From: UBA7656 sp040755335
Lineage (GTDB): Bacteria > Acidobacteriota > Blastocatellia > UBA7656
Assembly (NCBI GenBank): GCA_040755335.1
Contig: JBFMAU010000188.1
Span: forward strand, 1 to 13,631
Length of the DNA stretch: 13,631 bases
Direction: 5' to 3'
Position 1 is the first letter of the stretch. Every line of letters begins with the position of its first letter. Both the position numbers and the translations under genes were made by a program. The notes under the pieces were generated by a model. That model did not search any database, was not told where the DNA came from, and was given only the letters and a program-made list of their open reading frames with translations. Positions 1-5,796 of this stretch are shown one piece after another.

Positions 1-588
1 CCATCGCCCTTTCAATCTCCCCGCGCCTGTGTATTTTATCTCGGCTTCTATTCGCGGAAGCTTTTCGTCAGCCTTCACCAGCAGCACGGGCTTGTTGACT
101 CCCCACACGAGATTCACGTCCGTTATCGAAAAAGAAACCGCAGCCCCGTTGCCGCTCAGGCGAATAGTGACGGGAACAAATTCATCAGGGCCGCCCGTGA
201 GAGAGACGAATCTTCGCACGTAAAAAAAAGTCGCCTCCGCCCCGCTGGCCGCGTCCGCGTAAGCGCGACGAGCGACCGAGGCAGGAATCGACATGATGTC
301 TGTGTAAGTCGAGTTGCCGCCGAGTCGCGATTGATCGTATCGAACCGGCAGGCATCCGAAGACGGTCGCCGGATCGCACTTCATCCCTATGTCGGGAGCG
401 GCGGAGATCAAATCGCCGCACCAGCAGGCATCGACGGGCCGCTTGTTTACAACTCCGGTGAAAGTCAGATAAACGGTCGTAGCGCCCTGCGAGTATGCGT
501 TTACTGTCGACGGAGTGACACGGATATTTTGCGCCGCGGCTACGGGCGCGAAGAAGAAAAATAAGATGAGCGGAATAAACCTCTTCAC
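1..588 (-). CDS. Secreted protein of unknown function, 3' end beyond the window edge
   Basis: An open frame of 196 codons runs from a GTG at 588 to base 1 without a stop, so the C-terminus lies outside the window. The GTG start is chosen because a perfect AGGAGG sits 5 nt upstream (594-599). The N-terminus (MKRFIPLILFFFFAPVAAAQ) is a Sec signal peptide with probable cleavage after Ala-Ala-Ala, so the mature protein is periplasmic or exported. The mature part is beta-rich in appearance and contains four cysteines in about 30 residues (Cys-Trp-Cys, then two more), which could form disulfides. A run VTPSTVNAYSQGATTVYLTF near the N-terminus looks like an immunoglobulin-like or IPT-type strand pattern; this is an impression only. 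The gene follows the beta-barrel gene on the same strand after a gap of 104 bp and is probably part of the same envelope gene set. I do not recognise a function. Confidence 0.8.
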   Translation of the reverse strand, partial: MKRFIPLILFFFFAPVAAAQNIRVTPSTVNAYSQGATTVYLTFTGVVNKRPVDACWCGDLISAAPDIGMKCDPATVFGCLPVRYDQSRLGGNSTYTDIMSIPASVARRAYADAASGAEATFFYVRRFVSLTGGPDEFVPVTIRLSGNGAAVSFSITDVNLVWGVNKPVLLVKADEKLPRIEAEIKYTGAGRLKGRW

Positions 589-593
589 AACTG

Positions 594-599
594 CCTCCT
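594..599 (-). promoter_or_regulatory. Ribosome binding site deciding a GTG start
   Basis: On the minus strand this reads AGGAGG, a full match to the anti-Shine-Dalgarno core, and is 5 nt from the GTG at 586-588. It supports a GTG start for the partial secreted protein, which an ATG-only reading would miss. Confidence 0.75.
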
Positions 600-605
600 G
601 AAAAA

Positions 606-633
606 GTGGCGCAAGCTGTCAGCTTGCGTGGCC
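606..633. repeat. REP-like palindrome, copy 1
   Basis: The core CGCAAGCTGTCAGCTTGCG (610-628) is a perfect 9-bp inverted repeat around one central T. It lies in the gap between the beta-barrel stop and the next leftward gene, so it would be transcribed as a stable hairpin in an operon spacer. A near copy sits about 50 bp away (660-678). This matches the general form of REP (repetitive extragenic palindrome) elements; whether it is dispersed through the genome cannot be seen here. Confidence 0.6.
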
Positions 634-659
634 TCGATTTTCAAACCTTCGGGACACGA

Positions 660-678
660 CGCAATCCGTCAGATTGCG
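660..678. repeat. REP-like palindrome, copy 2
   Basis: CGCAATCCGTCAGATTGCG matches copy 1 at 16 of 19 positions. Its outer 7-bp arms (660-666 and 672-678) are perfectly complementary. One difference from copy 1 is compensatory: a G-C pair there is a T-A pair here. The flanks suggest opposite orientation (GTGG before copy 1; GTAG before copy 2 on the minus strand), as in paired REP (REPIN-like) elements. It is 15 bp beyond the stop codon of the beta-barrel gene. Confidence 0.55.
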
Positions 679-692
679 CTACTCGAAAACTC

Positions 693-2975
693 CTAAAACA
701 GAGTGAAGCTCAATCCTACGTTGAGCGTCTGATTTCGGGTGAGGTCATTGAATAGAAGATCGCGCGTGCGCGAGTATTGATTTGCATATCGTATGAACAT
801 CTGTCCGGCGAATTTTCTGAAGCGATCCTTTTCAAAGTTGAAAGAGACGGCGTATTGAATATCGAATTCGATGTTGCGACTCGAACGGGTGTCGGCTGCG
901 TCTGCGGCCAGAGTGAAAGACACGTTCGATGTGAGAGTCGCGATCTGAGTCATCCGCCACGTGAAATTCGGAGCAAGCCTCAGCGTCCGATTCAGGCCCG
1001 CGGTTCTGCGGTCTAACGCGCTTTCGGCGTTGAGTTCCACGTTGAGATCGAAATTCGGATGAAGCGTCGCTCCGACTGAGACGCCGTTCACGAAGTTTCT
1101 CAGGTCAGACGTTTCGTTGCCGCGTTGACGGTTGTCCTGAAGCGAATAATTCCAGCGGTAGCCGAATCGCCATTTTTCAAACTGCCAGTCTGCGGTCACC
1201 GCGTGATTTGTGCCGACGAAATCAGGTATCGATGCCGGATCGATTTCGAATCCTCCATTGACGGGTATCGCCGCGCCCGCCTGATAAACCCTATTGAAAT
1301 TCCACGCCACGCGCGGCAACAGATTGGAAGGCTTCTGCGGGTCGCCGAAAACAGAAGCCAGCGGAACGGAGACCGAAAGCGCGTGGCCGCGAGTGAGCGA
1401 TTTGAGTATCGAAGGGATATCGGCGAGGTTGTCGTTGAATCGATGATGCGAATACTGCGCGCTGATTTCGCCCAGCGAGGCATTGACCGCGATTTCATTC
1501 GACAGCTTGTCGGCCTGTGTCGAGGCTCCGAGGCTGCGAAAGAGCGGATCGACTCTTTCGTGCCTCACCTGAATCGTCAGATTGAGCTTCTTGTCTTTCA
1601 GCACCTCGCGGTCTTTCAGCAGATCATAAGCGACATCGAGATAATGCGCGTTGCGCCAGAGAGGCCGAACATCTACAGTCCGTTGATTCTGATCGAGAAG
1701 CGCGTCCGCCGGGTTGAAGAACTGATTGCGCGTAAAGCCGCCTTCAAATCGAAACCGTTGCGTCTTGTCAGTGGCCAGCAGTCGAAAGCCGAGTCCGCGG
1801 CTTCTCTCTGCGTCGTTGATCGCGCCCTGAGAAAAATTATTGAGAGGCTGAAGCCATCCGCTCATCATCCCGGCTTCGAGGCGCAATCCTCCCGGCCTTG
1901 AGGGAATGAACTCGAATCCGAGCGTGGCGCTCGTGAGTTGGTGGCGGCGTCGGGCTATTCCGAAAAAATTGTCATAGCCCACTATGGAAGTGCCGTTCAT
2001 CGCCGCAAGCGAGAAGTCGAATCTATTGTTGATTGGAACGGCGAACGTCATCCCGCGACTTGAAAAACCGTTTATGAGATGGCGAAACGCGCCGTAGGAA
2101 GTGTGGCCGAGCAGATACTTCGCTTTGCCTATCTGATTCTGCATCAGGTAGCTCGATAGATCTACGCGCGGGGCTTCGTCCCCAAGCGTGCCGAAGCGAA
2201 TGGCTTCCTGACGAAAGCTCACGCCGACGAAATCGAACTGATTCTGCGCGCTGAAGGAGCCGCGAGCCATCTCCCATCGCGCGCCTGCAGTGAAAGTCAG
2301 ATCGGTGAAGACTACTCGCTGAGAAGGGCCTGGGGCAGGGACGCTCGATTGGGCCATCTGCGATTTCAAACTGAGCGTGAGCGCGGGCGTGAATTCAAGC
2401 TTGTCGAATCCGAATCTTCTCCTCTGCTGAGGTTGAGAATCAGATGTTTGGCCTTCAGCCGCCACGTTTTGCTCGGCAGGTTTTGTTTCTATCTGCTCGG
2501 CGGGTTTTTCTTCCGTAGGTTTCTCGACTGTGTTGCCGTTGTTTTCGGACCGCCCTGTTTTTTCATTTGAAACTTTGAGCGTCAGTCGCGCGATTTCTTT
2601 CCACTCGCCCGCTGAAGAGACGAGATAAACCGCGACTGCGGATTCGCCCAGCGGAAGAGGAAGCGCGGTTGAATCATAGGTGAGCGTGGTTTCATTCGCT
2701 TTGAACAAACTCGACACATCCATCGCCCCGATCAATACGGCGAGTTTGCCTTCCTCTTTTTTCAAAGCGCGATTCAATTTCAACTCGATAGCCGCGCGTG
2801 GATCAACTGCTTCGGCGAAATTTGATGTGACGGTGATTTCGTTGGAGGGGTTTTGAGCCGAGACTCCTTCGGGGGGGATGATCTGAGACAGCGCGATGAT
2901 AGCTATCATCGCCAGAGCGACCATCGCGCCGGGTTTGAAAATCATTGCGCGATCTATCGATTTGAATCCCCGCAT
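693..2975 (-). CDS. Outer-membrane beta-barrel protein with N-terminal periplasmic domain
   Basis: The product is 760 aa from the ATG at 2975. This start is preferred over the GTG at 2984 because the GAGAGG Shine-Dalgarno (2984-2989) overlaps that GTG but is 8 nt from the ATG. The order is: a signal segment (hydrophobic MVALAMIAIIALSQII, cleavage probably after Val-Ser-Ala); a beta-sandwich-like domain of about 90 residues; a Glu/Pro/Lys-rich linker around residues 140-190; then a long region of alternating amphipathic strands rich in aromatic and Asn/Arg residues to the end. The last residues, LSFTLF, end in the aromatic C-terminal signature recognised by the BAM machinery for barrel insertion. 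No TonB box or plug domain is evident, so it is not an obvious TonB-dependent receptor; a structural or porin-like role is possible. It lies 45 bp after the 134-aa secreted protein gene, probably in the same operon. The specific function is unknown. Confidence 0.85.
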   Translation of the reverse strand: MRGFKSIDRAMIFKPGAMVALAMIAIIALSQIIPPEGVSAQNPSNEITVTSNFAEAVDPRAAIELKLNRALKKEEGKLAVLIGAMDVSSLFKANETTLTYDSTALPLPLGESAVAVYLVSSAGEWKEIARLTLKVSNEKTGRSENNGNTVEKPTEEKPAEQIETKPAEQNVAAEGQTSDSQPQQRRRFGFDKLEFTPALTLSLKSQMAQSSVPAPGPSQRVVFTDLTFTAGARWEMARGSFSAQNQFDFVGVSFRQEAIRFGTLGDEAPRVDLSSYLMQNQIGKAKYLLGHTSYGAFRHLINGFSSRGMTFAVPINNRFDFSLAAMNGTSIVGYDNFFGIARRRHQLTSATLGFEFIPSRPGGLRLEAGMMSGWLQPLNNFSQGAINDAERSRGLGFRLLATDKTQRFRFEGGFTRNQFFNPADALLDQNQRTVDVRPLWRNAHYLDVAYDLLKDREVLKDKKLNLTIQVRHERVDPLFRSLGASTQADKLSNEIAVNASLGEISAQYSHHRFNDNLADIPSILKSLTRGHALSVSVPLASVFGDPQKPSNLLPRVAWNFNRVYQAGAAIPVNGGFEIDPASIPDFVGTNHAVTADWQFEKWRFGYRWNYSLQDNRQRGNETSDLRNFVNGVSVGATLHPNFDLNVELNAESALDRRTAGLNRTLRLAPNFTWRMTQIATLTSNVSFTLAADAADTRSSRNIEFDIQYAVSFNFEKDRFRKFAGQMFIRYANQYSRTRDLLFNDLTRNQTLNVGLSFTLF

Positions 2976-2983
2976 CTCTGTCA

Positions 2984-2989
2984 CCTCTC
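2984..2989 (-). promoter_or_regulatory. Ribosome binding site of the beta-barrel gene
   Basis: On the minus strand this reads GAGAGG, 8 nt from the ATG at 2973-2975. It overlaps the in-frame GTG at 2982-2984, which makes that upstream GTG unlikely to be the real start. Confidence 0.55.
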
Positions 2990-3020
2990 AGCTTTCGGAC
3001 TCATCACCTCTCATTCGCTT

Positions 3021-3425
3021 TCAGAAATTTCCCTGTTTGGTGAAAGTTTCCAGAACGGTCGCCGTGATGTTGATTTTGAAACTCTTCATCTCCGAAGCAT
3101 TTCGACCCGCCGCGCGATGAAGCGTGGGGATTTCGAACCTCGCGTTGCGCGCTTTTCCGTCAACTGAAGCCTTCGCCTTTTCCGCCGCTCCGTCTGCGTA
3201 AACGACTTCGAGGCTGAGGTCGAATGATTTGATCACGGTCGATGGCTGAGTGGCAGCGTTCCACCTGACCTGAATGATCGAATTCGATTCGTTGGAAGCC
3301 GACACTCCCACGTTTTTCACTTCCACCAGTTCGACTTTCACCGAACCCTGAAAAGCAGCCCCTCCGGCCTCCATCGCCAGAGTTGCAAGGAAAACAAATA
3401 TCGCTGGTAGTTTCGCCCTGTTCAT
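3021..3425 (-). CDS. Small secreted protein of unknown function
   Basis: A 134-aa protein begins at ATG 3425, with an AGAGAGAA purine run a few bases upstream. Residues 1-23 (MNRAKLPAIFVFLATLAMEA then Gly-Gly-Ala) form a Sec signal peptide. The remaining about 110 residues alternate hydrophobic and polar residues in a pattern suggesting a single beta-sandwich (VKVELVEVKNVGVSAS; FDLSLEVVYADG; KINITATVLETF). There are no cysteines and no membrane anchor, so a soluble periplasmic or exported product is likely. It is the first gene of the leftward set and is followed after 45 bp by the beta-barrel gene, which suggests an accessory role to that protein. I do not recognise the family. Confidence 0.75.
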   Translation of the reverse strand: MNRAKLPAIFVFLATLAMEAGGAAFQGSVKVELVEVKNVGVSASNESNSIIQVRWNAATQPSTVIKSFDLSLEVVYADGAAEKAKASVDGKARNARFEIPTLHRAAGRNASEMKSFKINITATVLETFTKQGNF

Positions 3426-3637
3426 AGAGTTCTCTCTGGTTGATCGATTCGCGACCCCAAAGCGTTGAAACTTCGACCGGCAGGTTACTCGCTCCCGTCC
3501 CGTGCGGGCGTGTTATTTTCAGAATTCCGAAAATGACACGCTGGATTTTTCTCGCGGTAGTATCATTTTGTGGGTCTTCGCATCAGCAAGACCGGATAAC
3601 CGGGCAAGTTATCGATTTGAAACTCAGCGAGGCCATA
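3426..3637. other. Divergent intergenic region
   Basis: This spacer of about 210 bp separates the leftward envelope genes from the rightward membrane protein and must hold promoters for both. No convincing pair of -35/-10 boxes could be picked by eye. The rightward reading frame is open through most of it (from 3440), so an upstream start, for example the ATG at 3533 with a hydrophobic MTRWIFLAVVSF start, cannot be fully excluded. That ATG has no visible Shine-Dalgarno. Confidence 0.4.
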
Positions 3638-5617
3638 ATGAGCGATAGCGCGCATGGAACGGATTTGCTCGTAAGAGCCTTCAAACTTGCTTATTTCATT
3701 CACGGCGATAAAAAAATCGCAATCGATATTGCCGCGGGTGCCTTGTCCAAACTTGAAGTCGCCTGCGCCGCGCAGGACAAGCGGCTTTATTATTCGCCTG
3801 TTGGCCGCGCTTCCTCGCGCGGGTCCAGGAGCAAGGTGAGTCTGAGCGAGCCTCATCTGCTTCAACGGCTCGTCTACATAGGGTCGGAGCCTTATGAGAA
3901 ACAGCGGGAGCAGGCTAACAAGGTCGATGAGGAAATCATGACGATCCATTTCGTAAAGCATCTGGTGAAGACCACAATCAAGCGCAACTCTTTCTATGTC
4001 ACGCTGGGCCTAAGTCGCCTTCTGCACAACTATTCGACTTCGGAGACCGCAGAGATTTACAACCTCGTGGTTCAGAACCCTGATCGCGTGCGGGACGATT
4101 ACTACTATCGCTCGCGCAAGGCTTGTCTGATGAAAGAGATCAAGGATCGCTTCGAGGATCGCTTGACGGCGACGCGCGGACACAGGGGCGAGGAGAGATT
4201 TCAATCTCAACCGGATTCCGGTCGCTTCTCGTCACTCGTCCGCGAATGCCTCGATCATTTCACTCCGTGGGACAGCCCTTGCGTCGTTCCCGAACGATTG
4301 AATCCGCGCGAGCAGACCATAGCCCGTCTCGACTTCAATGGCGCAGACCCAGACGAGGAACATCGCGTCGAAACGGATCGCCTTCATTCGGTCATTCACC
4401 CGGATTGCTATTTGAGGCTTGTCACCGCGCTCGGCCTTGAGTCGCCCGACAACAGGCTGGAGATTCCTCAATTCCTGTTTTCCGAAAACAGGAGCGATGA
4501 TAAAAATGACCGCCGCACGCCGCCGCCTCTCGATGAAAACGATCTCGCCCTGATCAACCGTCGACTGACGGAGCAATCGGCCCGCCGCAAGTTTGCGACA
4601 GCCGGATTGATGCGAATCACAGTTGACGGAAAAAATCGCGCGCTGCTCGATCCGTTGCGCTGCCCACAAGCTCAATTCGAAGTCCGGGGCGATGAAGAAA
4701 TCGTCGAGGTCGTCTCTGACCAAACGGGCCTTCTGATGGCGACTCTCCTGCTGGATTTCGAAGAGATGAAGGGAGAGGCGCGACGGGCGATCACGCTCGA
4801 AGGCGGGCAGAGGATAGAATTTTCTATCTCGTTCGTGGATGCTCCGTTCGGCGAAGCGGCAAGCGCGGTCATGGAGGCTTCCTATCAGGAGACCGGGTTT
4901 GCAAGAGATGTCTCGCTCGCAGTGCGTCGGCGGATGTTCGCTCTTGCCGAAGGGTTGCGCGCGTGGGCCGTCAGCGGGCGAGGAGTGTGGAAACCGGCTC
5001 TGGCCCTGATTGCGATCATGCTTTTGGTCGGAAGCGTGTTTCTCTTTCTGCGAGGCGAGCGAAACGATAACACTGCGCGACAGATACCGCAGAAGACGCC
5101 CGAACAGTCTCCCTCGCCTGAGCAGCAATCGCCCCAGCCGAAACAGGCCGAATCGCAACAAGTGCCTCAGCGCAAGACGGAGAACGAAGAGGTGGCGCAG
5201 AATCGACCGGATATCAGACCGAAAGATATTGATGAAACGTCGACGACCAGATCGACTGCGCCTTCGACTCCGGGTGTGACTCTGAGGGAAGTGAAACGAA
5301 TCAGCGTTGAAGTGACGGGAGGCGAATCGCTCAATCAACAGATTCGCGATCTTCTCATAGCCGCTTTGCAAGCGAGCGGAAAAGTGACCGTGGTGGCGAG
5401 CCGCGCCGAGGCCGATGCCGTGTTGAAAGTGCATGCGGCAGCGGACGGCGTCGACAAGGCGCTGGTCTATGCGCGGCTGGTCAATGCGCCGGGTTTCGTG
5501 TTGTGGCCTCAACGAGCCACAGGGTCAGGCGCGAAATTCATCGGCACGCCTCAGGAGGTTGCTTCCCGGATAGCAGGCGCGTTGACTGCTGAACTTGAAA
5601 CACCGAATCGGCGATGA
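3638..5617 (+). CDS. Single-pass membrane protein with sigma-region-2-like N-terminus
   Basis: The product is 659 aa from the ATG at 3638, chosen for a GAGG 5 nt upstream (3629-3632) and because the conserved-looking part starts just after it. Residues about 9-38 (LLVRAFKLAYFIHGDKKIAI, then a helix ending in Leu-Ser-Lys-Leu) resemble the helices of sigma-factor region 2, but the DNA-binding region 4 of a sigma factor is not apparent. Residues 60-440 are a large charged, presumably cytoplasmic region of unknown fold. Residues about 452-474 (KPALALIAIMLLVGSVFLFL) form one transmembrane helix. A Pro/Gln/Glu-rich linker of about 80 residues follows, then a compact alpha/beta domain (about 555-655), probably periplasmic. 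The layout fits a membrane-anchored regulator or signalling protein. It stands alone on its strand, 179 bp before the selenoprotein gene. The function is not recognised. Confidence 0.75.
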   Translation: MSDSAHGTDLLVRAFKLAYFIHGDKKIAIDIAAGALSKLEVACAAQDKRLYYSPVGRASSRGSRSKVSLSEPHLLQRLVYIGSEPYEKQREQANKVDEEIMTIHFVKHLVKTTIKRNSFYVTLGLSRLLHNYSTSETAEIYNLVVQNPDRVRDDYYYRSRKACLMKEIKDRFEDRLTATRGHRGEERFQSQPDSGRFSSLVRECLDHFTPWDSPCVVPERLNPREQTIARLDFNGADPDEEHRVETDRLHSVIHPDCYLRLVTALGLESPDNRLEIPQFLFSENRSDDKNDRRTPPPLDENDLALINRRLTEQSARRKFATAGLMRITVDGKNRALLDPLRCPQAQFEVRGDEEIVEVVSDQTGLLMATLLLDFEEMKGEARRAITLEGGQRIEFSISFVDAPFGEAASAVMEASYQETGFARDVSLAVRRRMFALAEGLRAWAVSGRGVWKPALALIAIMLLVGSVFLFLRGERNDNTARQIPQKTPEQSPSPEQQSPQPKQAESQQVPQRKTENEEVAQNRPDIRPKDIDETSTTRSTAPSTPGVTLREVKRISVEVTGGESLNQQIRDLLIAALQASGKVTVVASRAEADAVLKVHAAADGVDKALVYARLVNAPGFVLWPQRATGSGAKFIGTPQEVASRIAGALTAELETPNRR

Positions 5618-5796
5618 AGAGGCTGACGGCCCGCGAGCGCAATCGAATCCCTGATCCTTAACCTCCTCATCCCTCCTTTCTTCGCCTCGATTTTTTTCTA
5701 ATCCAAATCTGCCTGCCTTCTCGTATTGCCATCTGACGCAAAGTCTGTTGAATTAAGCAATCACCATCTGAAAAAGCTGAAGAGAGGAAGGGGGAC
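5618..5796. other. Intergenic spacer with pyrimidine tract
   Basis: This holds no gene. It contains a pyrimidine-rich stretch ending in a run of seven T (about 5690-5696), but no clear hairpin precedes that run, so it is not called a terminator. The promoter of the downstream redoxin gene should lie here; a weak TTGCCA-17 nt-TGAATT arrangement is not convincing. Confidence 0.35.

Noticed and set aside
1125..1901. 258-aa open frame on the plus strand
   Set aside because: It is a shadow of the beta-barrel gene with no recognisable protein features.
4232..5512. 426-aa open frame on the minus strand
   Set aside because: It is Arg/His/Leu-rich low-complexity sequence opposite the membrane protein gene. 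The sense frame has a transmembrane helix and coherent domains.
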